From the NCBI GenBank assembly GCA_016933275.1, contig JAFGBI010000183.1, positions 1 through 57,531 on the forward strand: a stretch of DNA of 57,531 nucleotides, read 5' to 3'. This document shows positions 23,219 to 33,014 of the stretch, piece by piece; position 1 is the stretch's first letter, and each line of letters begins with the position of its first letter. The position numbers and the translations under genes were made by a program. The stretch comes from Polyangiaceae bacterium (GTDB lineage: Bacteria; Myxococcota_A; Polyangia; Polyangiales; Polyangiaceae). The notes beneath the pieces were generated by a model. The model saw nothing but the letters and a program-made list of their open reading frames with translations. It was not told the DNA's origin and ran no database searches.

Positions 23219-25912
23219 TCACTGGGGTGCCACGAAGACCTCGCGATCCTTGACGCCGTTGGCCGGTCCCACCACTCCCTGACGTTCCATCGTTTCCACG
23301 ATCTTTGCCGCACGGTTGTAGCCGATCCCCATCTTGCGCTGCAGCCACGAGGTGGAGCATCGCTGCGTCTCCGCCACGACCTGTACCGCCTCGTCATAGC
23401 GCGCGTCGGTGAGGTCCGCCGGACCGTCGGCGGCATCGTCTTCGTCCGCAACCCGCAAGATGGCGTCGTGGTACTGAGGGGTGCCCTGCGAGCGCAGGAA
23501 ATCCGTCAACGCGGCGACCTCCTCCTCGCTGATGAACGGACACTGCACGCGAAGCATGTCGGTGCGACCGTTCATCTTCACGAGCATGTCGCCCTTGCCG
23601 AGCAGATGCTCGGCCCCTTGCTCGTCGAGGATGGTGCGGCTATCGACCTTCTGCGCCACCCGAAACGCGATACGAGAGGGGAAGTTCGCCTTGATCATCC
23701 CCGTGATGACGTCGACGCTCGGCCGCTGCGTGGCGAGGATGACATGAATGCCCGCAGCGCGGGCCTTCTGGGCGAGCCGCGCGACGGAGACCTCGACGTC
23801 CTTCCCCTGTTGCATCATGAGATCGGCGAACTCGTCGACGACGACCACGATATAGGGGAGCCTTCCGGGGAGGTTCACCCCGTCTCCCCCGTCCTTGGCG
23901 GCAGAGACACTGACGACCGCTCCCTCGGCGGTCAGCGCGTTGAGTCGTTCGACGTCCGGTGCGGGGATCTCGCCACGCACGACCCGATCGACCCAAGCAT
24001 TGTAGGTTCGGACGTTCTTCGTTCCGGCGTCCGCGAAGAGCTGATACCTCCGTTCCATCTCGTCCACCGCCCAACGCAACGCCGCCGCCGCCTGCTTCAT
24101 GTCCGTCACTACGGGCAGCAGCATGTGCGGTATGCCGTCGAAGGGAGCCAGCTCCACTACCTTCGGGTCGATCATCAGGAGGCGAAGCTCGTCGGGAGTC
24201 CGCGAGAAGAGCAGGCTCGCCAGCATCACATTGATGCCAACGCTCTTTCCTGCGCCCGTCGCCCCCGCGACGATAACGTGGGTCATGGCGGTAAGGTCGG
24301 CGTAGAAGGGCTTGCCGACGGGATCGCGACCGAGCACCATGGGGAGCGGCTCCGTGCCCGCGAGGTCGGAGAACCCTCGGTGTTCGACCAAATCACGGAG
24401 GAAGACGCGGGGACGGTGGTCATTCGGAAGCTCGAAGCCGATGCATCCTTTCTCGGGGTGGGGGTTGATGCGCACCTTCCGCGACAATCCGAGCGCGAGG
24501 TCATCGGCGAGACCCACGACCTTGCTGACCTTGGTTCCCGCCGCAGGCTTCACCTCGTAGGTCGTCACCGTTGGTCCAGGACGGATGTCGGTGACCCGCG
24601 CCGATACACCGAAATCTGCCAAGGTCTTCTCGAGCAAGCGAGCGTTCTCCTTCAACCGATCCTCGTCATCCCGTTGGATCTCGTCGGGCGATTGTTCGAG
24701 AAGGGACGGAGACGGCATCTGGAACCCATCCCGCCGCTCGGCACGGCGATTCGCTCGGTCGACCTTCTGCTCGGGGCTGGTGTCCACGATCCGCGGTCCC
24801 ACCTCGCGGCGGGCTCGTTCCTTGCGCGGCTTCTTCGCGACGGACGGCGGGTCGGCCACCTCACCCGCTTCGGCGCTGGAGAGGAGAGCGCCCGTGGCCT
24901 CTACATTGAATGGGTCTGGATCGACGGACAACGCCAGCGGCGAGCCGACGCTGCTTGCGACGAGGAGGGACGCATCGGAGGCGGGGCCCCAGGAGCCCGA
25001 CCCCAATGCCCATTCCGGCGTGGCGGATGCGAGTGGGGGTTCCTTCGTTGGGTCCGCCTCGAAGACGAAGCCGTTGCCTCGAAGCGCGTCCGAAACCGCC
25101 AACGGCAATGCGCCCGGCGACTCGAGCGGAGGGATCCAATCCCCCTCTTCGTCGCTGCCAAGACGCGCGAGAATGGCCTCGTCGGAGAGGTCACGGTGGA
25201 TGCTGGGCGCTGGCGCCTCGACCTCCCCATGCTGCTCGCGCCGGATCCGCCAGGCCTCCGCCCAAGCGCCGGCAACCCGCCCCGCCGTGCCACGCAGCCA
25301 TCGGTCGACGACGCGAGCGAGGGCTGCGAGCCGAGTGCACCAGGCGATGAAGGAGAAGCTGGCCCGCCCGACCAGGATGAGCCCGATCACGGTGGCGCCG
25401 ACCAGGAACGAGCCGAGGGTCGAGAAGAGGCCGCGCATCAGCTCCCCGAACAGGAGCCCGACGTTGCCACCGCTCGAGTACTCACCGAATACGTGCGCCT
25501 CGGGGGCCAGGACCTGAGCCAACGCGGCCAGCACGACGCCGATGACCAGATCCCCTGCGATCCGCAGCCCGAGGGCCGGTAGCTCCCCACCGCGGAGCCA
25601 GGGAAGCCCGAGCAGGGACAGCTCCACCACTCCGAGCCAGGCAACCACTCCGAAACCCTGGACCAGGACCCTCGCGATGGTCGCGCCCACCGGCCCCACG
25701 AAGTCGGCCCCACCGAGGCCCGGATCGTAGGGCGCGCCTCGAAAGCTCACGAGGGCAAGCGCGAGAAAGGCGGCCAGCGCGAAGAACAGGAGGGCGCCGA
25801 CCTCGCGACCGCGCCGGACCACCAGGGGTAGTCTCGGCGGCACAGCGTCGCGATCCGGCTCGCAAGCCGCTTCCGACTCGTTCACGGCTCGGGAGAAGGG
25901 ACGGGATCCCAT
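23219..25912 (-). CDS. ftsK: DNA translocase FtsK/SpoIIIE
   Basis: 897 aa. The N terminus holds about four membrane segments (residues about 35-190), then a Pro/Ser/Arg-rich linker. The motor domain follows: alpha part DFGVSARVTDIRPGPTVTTY, Walker A AGATGAGKS near 549, Walker B-like VVVVDEFADLMMQ, and ATQRPSVDVITGMIKANFPS. The C-terminal gamma winged helix (TSWLQRKMGIGYNRAAKIVE) reads polarity sequences near dif. It pumps chromosomal DNA at the septum and helps XerCD resolve dimers. It is shorter than E. coli FtsK because the linker is short. A -10-like GATAAT lies at 25930-25935 without a clear -35. Confidence 0.96.
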   Translation of the reverse strand: MGSRPFSRAVNESEAACEPDRDAVPPRLPLVVRRGREVGALLFFALAAFLALALVSFRGAPYDPGLGGADFVGPVGATIARVLVQGFGVVAWLGVVELSLLGLPWLRGGELPALGLRIAGDLVIGVVLAALAQVLAPEAHVFGEYSSGGNVGLLFGELMRGLFSTLGSFLVGATVIGLILVGRASFSFIAWCTRLAALARVVDRWLRGTAGRVAGAWAEAWRIRREQHGEVEAPAPSIHRDLSDEAILARLGSDEEGDWIPPLESPGALPLAVSDALRGNGFVFEADPTKEPPLASATPEWALGSGSWGPASDASLLVASSVGSPLALSVDPDPFNVEATGALLSSAEAGEVADPPSVAKKPRKERARREVGPRIVDTSPEQKVDRANRRAERRDGFQMPSPSLLEQSPDEIQRDDEDRLKENARLLEKTLADFGVSARVTDIRPGPTVTTYEVKPAAGTKVSKVVGLADDLALGLSRKVRINPHPEKGCIGFELPNDHRPRVFLRDLVEHRGFSDLAGTEPLPMVLGRDPVGKPFYADLTAMTHVIVAGATGAGKSVGINVMLASLLFSRTPDELRLLMIDPKVVELAPFDGIPHMLLPVVTDMKQAAAALRWAVDEMERRYQLFADAGTKNVRTYNAWVDRVVRGEIPAPDVERLNALTAEGAVVSVSAAKDGGDGVNLPGRLPYIVVVVDEFADLMMQQGKDVEVSVARLAQKARAAGIHVILATQRPSVDVITGMIKANFPSRIAFRVAQKVDSRTILDEQGAEHLLGKGDMLVKMNGRTDMLRVQCPFISEEEVAALTDFLRSQGTPQYHDAILRVADEDDAADGPADLTDARYDEAVQVVAETQRCSTSWLQRKMGIGYNRAAKIVETMERQGVVGPANGVKDREVFVAPQ

Positions 25913-26006
25913 GTTCTACCTTTGAGTACATTATCCTACCTTGTCCAGGCAAGTCCACGGCGCCAGTCGGCGACCCGATGGTGCCCAACGTACCCATCCA
26001 CCTCGC

Positions 26007-26036
26007 TTGAGTACCCGTGGGGTCGGCCTGTACTAT
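26007..26036 (+). promoter_or_regulatory. Candidate promoter for the HEAT-repeat lipoprotein
   Basis: TTGAGT (26007-26012), an 18-bp spacer, TACTAT (26031-26036). The start codon follows about 50 nt after the expected transcription start, with a good GGAAGGG ribosome site at 26083. Confidence 0.45.
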
Positions 26037-26095
26037 CCTCCGGCTCGGTCCGGGGAGAGAGGGCCGTCGAAAGGCTTACAACGGAAGGGATCCTC

Positions 26096-27754
26096 ATGCA
26101 ATTGCTGGCATGGCGACAGAGCCTGCGCTGGCTTGGGCCCGCCGTGTTCATCGTCGCGATGGGAGTCGGGTGCCGGACCTCGACCAGTGACGTCCATCGG
26201 TGGGGCAACACGAAGCAGGGACCGCGAAAGCTCGTGGCGGTGCTCACCCATGACAAGTACCTCATCGACCTCAGGGTCGAGGCGGCGAAGACCCTCATCG
26301 AGATGAAGCCACGCAACGGCAAGCGGGTGGGCATCGTTGGTGAGGAGGGAGAACCGGACAACCGCGGGGTGATCAACGCGATCGCCAGTCTCCCCGCGGA
26401 CGAGCGCAACGAGATCGTGGGGCGCCTGGTGCCCATGCTCGTCGCCGAAATGGGCAAGCCAATACCCTCACCTCAGGCTGGTCAGCCGGCACCGGTCGAC
26501 ACCTCCTTCCCCTTCAAGGACGCGGCATTCGCCCTGCTGACCTACGAGCGGGAGAGGCTGGTCCAAAATCCCGCTGATCGTAGCCTGCTCGAGCAGGCAT
26601 TGGCGGCATGGTGCGTGGTCGACTTCGCGCGAAGGGTGGACGACCCTTCTCAGCTGTTCGGCGTGGAGCAGGTCCTCAAGTACCTCAAGGCCGACGGAGT
26701 ACGGGCGATGCCAATGCTCCTCGCGCCGGAGGGGAAGAAGACGGAGCTCATCGCATCGCTGATCGCCGACCTGGGAGACGCCAAGACCAAGCTTGCGGCG
26801 AGCCAGCGCCTGGTCAAGATCGCGGCGGACATCGCGTCGCCGCAGTGGAAGGAGCGCAAGAAACCGGCGGTAACGGCCGCGAACGAGGCCTCGAAGCTGA
26901 AGCCGACACCGGAGCAGTTCGAGGCCCAGCTCGACCAGTACCAAGAGGAAGAGCTGCTTCGGATCTTCAGCTCCATGAAGCGGGTCGCGGGCGTCCCCAT
27001 CGTGGAGTACCTCCTCTCCTTCGCCAAGGACAGCAGCCGCCCCGAGAAGCGTCGGGCAGCCGCGCTCGCGGCCCTTGAGGGGAACATCGTCAAGAGCACG
27101 ACCTCTGACGGCGACGCGAAGACGTTGGAGCAGATCGGTACGGTGATGGAGATCGCCCGGTCGGACGACACCCCCGATCAGGTGCGGGAGCAGGCGCTCC
27201 GGCGGGTCGGCGAGATGCCGCGAAAGCTAGTGGTGGAGCGCCTCTTCGAGCTATTCCGCCACGAAAAGTGGAAGATCCGCTGGATGGCGGCCGACCTTGT
27301 CCTCAGCATGAGCGACTCGGAGCAACTGGCCGAGGTCCTGACGAAGCTCAGCGAGGCCACCAAGAAGCTGGCCATCGCCGAGCCCCTCCAGTACGGCTTC
27401 CGCATCGGCGAGCTCAAGGGCAAGACCAAGCCGGCCGCCCTCGCTGCCCAATTTGCGGCCGCGAACCAGCCAATTGCGGCGCGCTTCAGCGGCCTAGGGT
27501 ACTACTTCCACTATGGAACCAAGGCCGAGTTGCCGCTGGTGACTACGTTCGAGAACGACACCACCAAGGTGCCGGAAGCGCCGGACTGTGAGGGGAACGA
27601 TCAGGGGTGCGTGTGGGAGTGCGAAGTCGTCGAGGGGGAGTCACGCTCCGTCAAGGAAATCGCCACGCTCGGGCAATTCGTGAAATTCTGCATCGAGCCA
27701 GCCATGGAATCGCGTAAGGACCCTCCGAAGAAGAACGCCGACCCGAGGGAGTAG
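26096..27754 (+). CDS. HEAT-repeat lipoprotein
   Basis: 552 aa. ATG 26096 has GGAAGGG 6 nt upstream. A lipoprotein signal ends at Cys28 or close by (FIVAMGVGC). Repeating helical pairs follow (GPRKLVAVLTHDKYLIDLRV, VREQALRRVGEMPRKLVVER, KWKIRWMAADLVLSMSDSEQ), typical of HEAT/PBS repeats. The C-terminal about 60 residues have four cysteines in a compact region (DCEGNDQGCVWEC, KFC), possibly disulfide-bonded. The protein is membrane-anchored in the periplasm or outer membrane; partners are unknown. It is divergent from ftsK. Confidence 0.7.
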   Translation: MQLLAWRQSLRWLGPAVFIVAMGVGCRTSTSDVHRWGNTKQGPRKLVAVLTHDKYLIDLRVEAAKTLIEMKPRNGKRVGIVGEEGEPDNRGVINAIASLPADERNEIVGRLVPMLVAEMGKPIPSPQAGQPAPVDTSFPFKDAAFALLTYERERLVQNPADRSLLEQALAAWCVVDFARRVDDPSQLFGVEQVLKYLKADGVRAMPMLLAPEGKKTELIASLIADLGDAKTKLAASQRLVKIAADIASPQWKERKKPAVTAANEASKLKPTPEQFEAQLDQYQEEELLRIFSSMKRVAGVPIVEYLLSFAKDSSRPEKRRAAALAALEGNIVKSTTSDGDAKTLEQIGTVMEIARSDDTPDQVREQALRRVGEMPRKLVVERLFELFRHEKWKIRWMAADLVLSMSDSEQLAEVLTKLSEATKKLAIAEPLQYGFRIGELKGKTKPAALAAQFAAANQPIAARFSGLGYYFHYGTKAELPLVTTFENDTTKVPEAPDCEGNDQGCVWECEVVEGESRSVKEIATLGQFVKFCIEPAMESRKDPPKKNADPRE

Positions 27755-27815
27755 CGCACGCTCCGGGGCCAACGCACACCACGACTGGCACCCGAGCCTT
27801 GCCAGGAACCATCGC

Positions 27816-28736
27816 ATGACCGCCGACCCGAACAAGAAGACTCCGCGCAGTTTCCAGTGCCGCGACTCGCTCTGGCACAAGTTCGAGCAGATGGCGCGCG
27901 AGCTCGAGTGCTCGGTCGACTACCTCATCAACGACGCGATGAAGCAGTACGCGCGCCAGCGCGGGTACTCGAGTACGTCGACCGCTGCACCCATGCCGGC
28001 AGGAGCGCTCCCGCCTCCCACATCGGGGGGACAGCCAAGCAGCGGCCAGCCGGCGGCGGCGCAGCCAGCGCAGCCCGGCCGCGCCCACCCACCGGCCCCG
28101 CCGGCGACATCCCTCCCTCCGCTTCCGCCACCGGCGCACCACTCCCCAGGGGTTCCATTGATCCCTCCGGCGCCCCACCCGCCGGCCTTGGGACCAGCGA
28201 GTCCCCCCGCGGCGCACGCACCCCCACCCCCGGTGACAGCCATCCGGAGACCGGGCAGCGGTGCCCTGCCAGCCCCGAAGCCGTCGCTGCCACCGCCCGT
28301 GCCCCCCGGTCCACTCCCGGCGCCGAACCAGACGCTCCGCCTTGCCTCACCACCCCCCATTGGCGGTCGACCTTCGCCCCCTCCTGCACCCCCGGTTCGC
28401 GGGACCCCGCCTCCCCCGTTGCCTCCGGCCGCCGGTGGATCGGGACATGCCGCTCCGGGGCGGCTCTCGATCTACTACGCCGGTGAGCGTTTCGGGGTCA
28501 ATAAGGATCGCTTCATCATCGGCCGTGGCAAGCAGTCGAGTGACTTGACCATCAAGGATCCCAATGTGTCGCGGCAGCACGCGATGGTCGAGTTCTTGAA
28601 TGGGCAATATTACATCGTGGACATGGGCTCGACCAACGGCGTCGAGTACGCTGGGCAGCGCGTGCAGCGGAAGGTGATCAACGAAGGCGACGTCTTCAAG
28701 GTCTGCGACCACGAGCTCCGCTTCTCGTTCCACTGA
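27816..28736 (+). CDS. RHH-FHA fusion protein
   Basis: 306 aa. Residues 12-50 resemble a ribbon-helix-helix (CopG/Arc-like) unit: RSFQCRDSLWHKFEQMA, then CSVDYLINDAMKQYARQRG. Residues about 52-210 are a Pro/Ala-rich linker. The C-terminal about 95 residues form an FHA domain: RFIIGRGKQSSDL, NVSRQHAMVEF and MGSTNGVEY, which hold the phosphothreonine-binding Arg, Ser, His and Asn positions. A phospho-peptide reader joined to a possible DNA-binding or dimerisation module would suit signalling downstream of the Ser/Thr kinases. It follows the HEAT lipoprotein by 61 bp. Confidence 0.75.
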   Translation: MTADPNKKTPRSFQCRDSLWHKFEQMARELECSVDYLINDAMKQYARQRGYSSTSTAAPMPAGALPPPTSGGQPSSGQPAAAQPAQPGRAHPPAPPATSLPPLPPPAHHSPGVPLIPPAPHPPALGPASPPAAHAPPPPVTAIRRPGSGALPAPKPSLPPPVPPGPLPAPNQTLRLASPPPIGGRPSPPPAPPVRGTPPPPLPPAAGGSGHAAPGRLSIYYAGERFGVNKDRFIIGRGKQSSDLTIKDPNVSRQHAMVEFLNGQYYIVDMGSTNGVEYAGQRVQRKVINEGDVFKVCDHELRFSFH

Positions 28737-29054
28737 ATCCGTGAGCGCGAAACCGCAGGGCGCGAGGCCTCGGCGGCGCGAACCAGGACAGGGGCCACGC
28801 TGCTCCTACGAGGGGGCGCGGTGCGCCGCCGGCCGCGACCCGCACGGGGCTCCCTCGAGCGGTAGCCTGACCTGGGCCCCGGCGAGGGGTCCACCCTTCG
28901 GCTCGATCGTGTTGATGGCGGCTTCGCACCGCCAGCCCCAGCCGGGTAAGGCCCTGTGAACCTGCACCGGCACCTTGGCCTGCGCCTGGGGGTCCTTGCT
29001 GGTCAGCCGGAAACCGCCCGCAGCCTGGATGGTTTCCGGTGTAGGCTCCGAGCG
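28737..29054. other. Intergenic region with one copy of a dispersed repeat
   Basis: 318 bp between the FHA gene and the L,D-transpeptidase, both on the plus strand. A weak frame (GTG 28741 to 28959, Arg/Pro-rich) looks non-coding. The main feature is the 34-bp repeat at 28899-28932. No clear promoter for the downstream gene was found. Confidence 0.5.
28899..28932 (+). repeat. 34-bp dispersed repeat, copy 1
   Basis: It begins CGGCTCGATCGTGTTGATGG and ends GCTTCGCACCGC. It matches 35862-35895 with two differences and in the same orientation. Confidence 0.75.
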
Positions 29055-30299
29055 ATGACGCGTCGTCCACTCGCCGGGGCCGCGGTCCTTGTCTTGGTGG
29101 CGGGTGCGGCCCGAGCGCAACCGTGGTTGGAGGGTCCCGTCCCACGCGCAGTGGTCGAAGCGAAGAGCGTCCGAGTGCTCGGACCGAACGAGCCGCTGTA
29201 CCTGGCACCGACCATGGACAGCGCCCGCCGCGGAGCCGCGTTGGAGGGCGCCCGGTTGCCGATCTATGCGGCCCGTAGTGGTCCGGGGTGCGAAGGCGCG
29301 TGGCTCATGGTCGGAGCGATCGCGTGGGTGTGCAGCGCACGGGTCGAGCTCTCCCCATGGGCGCCAGGTCCCGCGAACATCCCGCCTCGACGGGAACGGG
29401 ATGGCCTCCCTTTTCGGTACCATTTCGTGGGGGAGTACGGCGCCCTTGGATACCAGGACCTGGTGACCGCGGAGACGGGTCCGCCTGATGCCCAGCTGGA
29501 GCCCGGCTTCGCGGTAGCCCTGATGGAGACGAGGGAGCGATTCCCCGGGGACGTGTTCGGTCTAACAACGAAGGGCCTCTGGCTGCCCATGCGTGACGTC
29601 AGGCCAGCGCAGCCGTTCCTCTTTCGTGGAAAGGACCTCTCTGGGACCCTCGACGTTGGTTGGGTCTACGAGGCGACGGCGCGCGTATTCGCGAGCCCGG
29701 GAGGCCGTCGGCTGGATGAAGAGCTTCCCCAGTTTGCCGCGGTGACCATCCTGGAGCGGCGCTCCGCCCTTGGTCGGGCTTGGTTCCGGGTCGGCGACGA
29801 GGCATGGCTCGACGAACGCGACCTCCGCGTGCCCACCCCCCCCAGTCCGTTGCCCTCGATACTCCCGGACGAACGCTGGATCGATATCGACCGCAAGCGC
29901 CAGACGCTGACCGCATACGAGGGCGAGCGGCCCGTCTTCGCCACCCTCGTCTCGACGGGCCGCGGTCGTGAGGGTACGGACCAGAGCACCCCGGCCGGGG
30001 ACCACCGGATCTGGATCAAGCTCGTCACCAGCGACATGGACAACCTCGAGTCCGAGAGCGCCGAGCACCTCTACGCCATCCAGGACGTACCCTGGGTCAT
30101 GTACTTCGACCGGGCCTACGGGCTCCATGGCACCTTCTGGCACCGATCCTTCGGTCGGACGCGAAGCCACGGTTGCGTGAACCTTGCCCCCCTCGATGCC
30201 CGCCACCTCTTCGACTGGACACACCCCCGGCTGCCCGCCGGCTGGTCCGCCGTCCTGCCGACGCCGTACGACCGCGGAACTCTGGTCCACATACGTTAG
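29055..30299 (+). CDS. L,D-transpeptidase (YkuD)
   Basis: 414 aa from ATG 29055, with a signal peptide ending AARAQ. The C-terminal YkuD catalytic domain starts near WIDIDRKRQTLTAYEGERPV. It carries the catalytic motif SHGCVNL near residue 371 with HGTFWH shortly before. It would cross-link peptidoglycan 3-3 or attach proteins to it in the periplasm. The N-terminal about 260 residues look like SH3-type beta units (VRVLGPNEPLYLAP, YEATARVFASPGG), probably wall-binding. The next gene starts 9 bp after its stop. Confidence 0.88.
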   Translation: MTRRPLAGAAVLVLVAGAARAQPWLEGPVPRAVVEAKSVRVLGPNEPLYLAPTMDSARRGAALEGARLPIYAARSGPGCEGAWLMVGAIAWVCSARVELSPWAPGPANIPPRRERDGLPFRYHFVGEYGALGYQDLVTAETGPPDAQLEPGFAVALMETRERFPGDVFGLTTKGLWLPMRDVRPAQPFLFRGKDLSGTLDVGWVYEATARVFASPGGRRLDEELPQFAAVTILERRSALGRAWFRVGDEAWLDERDLRVPTPPSPLPSILPDERWIDIDRKRQTLTAYEGERPVFATLVSTGRGREGTDQSTPAGDHRIWIKLVTSDMDNLESESAEHLYAIQDVPWVMYFDRAYGLHGTFWHRSFGRTRSHGCVNLAPLDARHLFDWTHPRLPAGWSAVLPTPYDRGTLVHIR

Positions 30300-30308
30300 A
30301 CTCAGCCC

Positions 30309-30758
30309 ATGGATCTGACCATCGGTCGTGACACCCTGGTCGCTCTCGCCGCGGTCGCCTGGGCGGACGGCATCATGGCCCCCGAAGAGGCGCGAGGCAT
30401 CCGCGCGGCGGCGCGGCAGCTAGGCCTCGGGGAGGACGACCAGCACACCATCGAGCACGCCATCGAGTTCCGGATCGAGGTGAGTGAGGTGGAAACGCTG
30501 CGCATGAATCGCCTCACTCGGCTCTTCACCTTCGCGATCGCGAGCTGGATCGCCACCCTCGACGGCAAGGTCACCGTGGAGGAGGAGACAGCGTTGCGGG
30601 CCCTCGGTGATCGCCTGGGGCTATCCTCCGTCGCTCGCGAGCGCGCGAAGACCGTGGCTGTCGCCATTGGTCAGGCGAATAGTGCGATCGAGGCGTATGA
30701 TCTGGTCAAGCTCCGCTCGCGCCTCAGTGTGGGCCTATCGCAGATCGGCGACGACTGA
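30309..30758 (+). CDS. TerB-like domain protein
   Basis: 149 aa, all helical. It has two related halves with acidic helix turns (WADGIMAPEEARGIRAAA and LDGKVTVEEETALRALG), as in TerB/DUF533 tellurite-resistance-like folds that may bind metal. No signal peptide, so cytoplasmic. It is closely packed between the L,D-transpeptidase and the UbiB-like kinase. Its job here is unknown; TerB-like domains often associate with membranes and stress. Confidence 0.65.
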   Translation: MDLTIGRDTLVALAAVAWADGIMAPEEARGIRAAARQLGLGEDDQHTIEHAIEFRIEVSEVETLRMNRLTRLFTFAIASWIATLDGKVTVEEETALRALGDRLGLSSVARERAKTVAVAIGQANSAIEAYDLVKLRSRLSVGLSQIGDD

Positions 30759-30788
30759 ACCTACGCGACCCGAGCGAAAGCCCCGGAG

Positions 30789-32564
30789 ATGGTGCGAATC
30801 GTCCATGCAGCGCGCGACATCGCACGGGTCCGTGACATCTCCACGGTGCTCATCCGCCATGGCTTCGGCGAGGTGGTCGCTCGGCTCGGCATTCGCCGCG
30901 GTCGCAGCGCAGGCGAGGGACGACGGCGCGAATCCGTCGTGCCCGAGAGCACCCGCTCCGGCGGGAGCGAGCCACCGGACTCCGCAGACCTCGCTTCCGA
31001 TGCCACCCCCGAGGACATCGCGCACGGCGACGCCGCTCTGCGGGAGCTCTCTGTCCCGGTGCGCGTGCGTCGAGTCCTCGAGGACCTGGGACCAAGCTTC
31101 ATCAAACTGGGTCAAATCGTCTCGACGCGTGCGGATGTGGTGCCGCCCGACGTCATCGCCGAGCTACGCAAGCTGCAGGACTCCGTGCCGCCGATCCCCT
31201 TCGCGGAGCTCCGCGCGGCGCTCGAGCAGTCGCTCGGCAGGGCCCTCGGGGAGGTCTTCGAGTCTTTCGAGGAGACACCCCTGGCTGCGGGGAGCATCGC
31301 GCAGGTGCACCGAGCGCGCGTCCGAGCGGACCACGGCTCGCACGACGTAGTCGTGAAGGTGCAACGACCGGGAATCGCTCGCACCATCGCCAGTGACGTG
31401 GACCTGCTCCACACCCTCGCCGGCTGGATCGAACGAGCCATCCCGGAGAGCCGCGTCTACTCGCCGGTCGGGCTCGTGCAACAGTTCGACCACGCCATCA
31501 CCAACGAGCTCAATTTCAGCCTGGAAGCCGAGAACAGCAGCATCTTCACTCAGAACTTCGAACAGATGCCCCAGGTGAAGTTCCCGCGCGTGTACCGTGA
31601 GGCATCCACGAAGCAGGTGCTCACGCTCGAGTACCTCGACGGAAGGAAGGTTTACGATGCGATCGAGGCCGGCTTCGTCGGTCGGAAATTGAGCCAGATC
31701 GCCCTCCAGGTGATGGTCAAGCAGATCTTCGAGGACGGCTTCTTCCATGCCGATCCGCATCCCGGAAACGTGATCATCCTCGGCACCCCCGAGCATCCCG
31801 TGTTGGGGTTGATCGACCTCGGTATGGTGGGGAGGCTGAGCCCCCGCGTACGCGACCTCACCATCGATCTGATGGTGAGCGCTCTGCGCAAGGACTACGA
31901 CGGCATCGCGGACGCGATCTACTCGATCGGCAACCCGACCGAGAAGTTCGACCGGGAGGCATTCCGCTCCGAGGTGGGGCTACGTGCCGAGAGGTACCTG
32001 GGGCGCCCGCTCAAGGAAGTGCAACTCTCCGGCCTGGTGCGAGACGTCGTGCAGGGCGCTACCCAGTTCGGCCTCAAGATCCCCACGGATTTCACCTTGG
32101 TGGGAAAGGCATTGATGACGGTCGAGGGCGTGGGACGCGAACTCGACCCAGACATCGACCTCTTCACCGAGGCCCGCCCCCTGTTCCTCAACCTCCTCAA
32201 GAAGCGCTACTCCCCCGAACGTCTGGGGATGGAGCTTCTCCGCCGGGTCGAGCGGCTCAGCGACGCCTCCGACACGCTGCCGCAGCAGATCCACGAGGTG
32301 CTCGAGGACCTCCGCTTCGGCCGTCTCACCGTGAATGCCGCCGATCCCGGGATCGTCCGCGCCGCGGACCTCCTCGGCAAGCGGATGTTCGTGGGGCTCA
32401 TGAACGGGTCGATGCTGGTGTCCGGAACCCTGCTCATCTCGACCCGCTACTGGATAGTCGGCGGACTGTTCCTCCTGAGCAGCATTGTGTGGCTGGCTAC
32501 CTTCGCCCTGATGGAGCTATACCGAGCGATTCGGGGAGCAGCCACCCGGCGCCGCAGGCGATGA
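30789..32564 (+). CDS. UbiB/AarF/ABC1 atypical kinase
   Basis: 591 aa. It shows the UbiB signature: KLGQIVSTRADVVPPDVIAE, the Ala-rich loop AAGSIAQVHRA in place of the Gly loop, VVKVQRPGI with the ATP lysine, ADPHPGN as catalytic loop and LIDLGMVGRL as the DFG-like part. Two membrane segments close the C terminus (MNGSMLVSGTLLISTRYWIV, GGLFLLSSIVWLATFAL). The family supports ubiquinone or other isoprenoid quinone and lipid handling, likely as an ATPase. The first about 90 residues include a polar low-complexity insert. It lies 30 bp after the TerB-like gene. Confidence 0.92.
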   Translation: MVRIVHAARDIARVRDISTVLIRHGFGEVVARLGIRRGRSAGEGRRRESVVPESTRSGGSEPPDSADLASDATPEDIAHGDAALRELSVPVRVRRVLEDLGPSFIKLGQIVSTRADVVPPDVIAELRKLQDSVPPIPFAELRAALEQSLGRALGEVFESFEETPLAAGSIAQVHRARVRADHGSHDVVVKVQRPGIARTIASDVDLLHTLAGWIERAIPESRVYSPVGLVQQFDHAITNELNFSLEAENSSIFTQNFEQMPQVKFPRVYREASTKQVLTLEYLDGRKVYDAIEAGFVGRKLSQIALQVMVKQIFEDGFFHADPHPGNVIILGTPEHPVLGLIDLGMVGRLSPRVRDLTIDLMVSALRKDYDGIADAIYSIGNPTEKFDREAFRSEVGLRAERYLGRPLKEVQLSGLVRDVVQGATQFGLKIPTDFTLVGKALMTVEGVGRELDPDIDLFTEARPLFLNLLKKRYSPERLGMELLRRVERLSDASDTLPQQIHEVLEDLRFGRLTVNAADPGIVRAADLLGKRMFVGLMNGSMLVSGTLLISTRYWIVGGLFLLSSIVWLATFALMELYRAIRGAATRRRRR

Positions 32565-32675
32565 GCCCACACCTCTGCCGTGCGCGGCTCCAGACCTCGA
32601 CCTTGCCCCACCGAGTCACCGCGGGACGAGCGGCCTCTGGCACGCCCGTCCCCGCGACGGTGCGGAGCCCGCCGA

Positions 32676-33014
32676 TCACGGGCCGAAGGTGACCTTGCCC
32701 TGGAGCATGAAGGCGACCGCGAACCCGAAGAGCACCAGCGACTCGACGAGTGCGAGCGCGATGATCATCGGGGTCTGGATCTTCGAGGCGGCGCCGGGAT
32801 TGCGGCTGATCCCCTCGAGCGCCGCGGCGGCGGCCCTGCCCTGACCGAGCGCGCCACCGAGCACCGCGAGACCGATGGCGATGCCAGCCGCGAGCGCTGC
32901 CCAGCCCTTGGTGCTGAACTCGTTGGCGGCCGCGGCACCATCCTGGGCGAACGCGGAAGTCGAAGCAAAGGTGACGAGGGTAGCGACGGCGAGGGCCAGC
33001 TTGTTCTTGAACAT
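32676..33014 (-). CDS. atpE: ATP synthase Fo subunit c
   Basis: 112 aa. ATG 33014 follows AAGGGAG. The first about 23 residues form a clear signal peptide ([20 protein letters not shown]), then two membrane helices with the loop [16 protein letters not shown] (the RNP-type polar loop). The ion-binding glutamate sits in ALVESLVLF. The absence of extra polar ligands suggests protons instead of sodium, though this is not certain. The c-ring rotates in the membrane. The gene is separated from atpB by 347 bp. Confidence 0.93.
   Translation of the reverse strand: MFKNKLALAVATLVTFASTSAFAQDGAAAANEFSTKGWAALAAGIAIGLAVLGGALGQGRAAAAALEGISRNPGAASKIQTPMIIALALVESLVLFGFAVAFMLQGKVTFGP

Noticed and set aside
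23468..25582. 704-aa plus-strand frame over ftsK
   Set aside because: Antisense to ftsK; same shadow pattern, no motif or ribosome site.
28741..28959. 72-aa frame after the FHA gene
   Set aside because: Arg/Pro/Gly-rich, runs through the dispersed repeat, no clear ribosome site.
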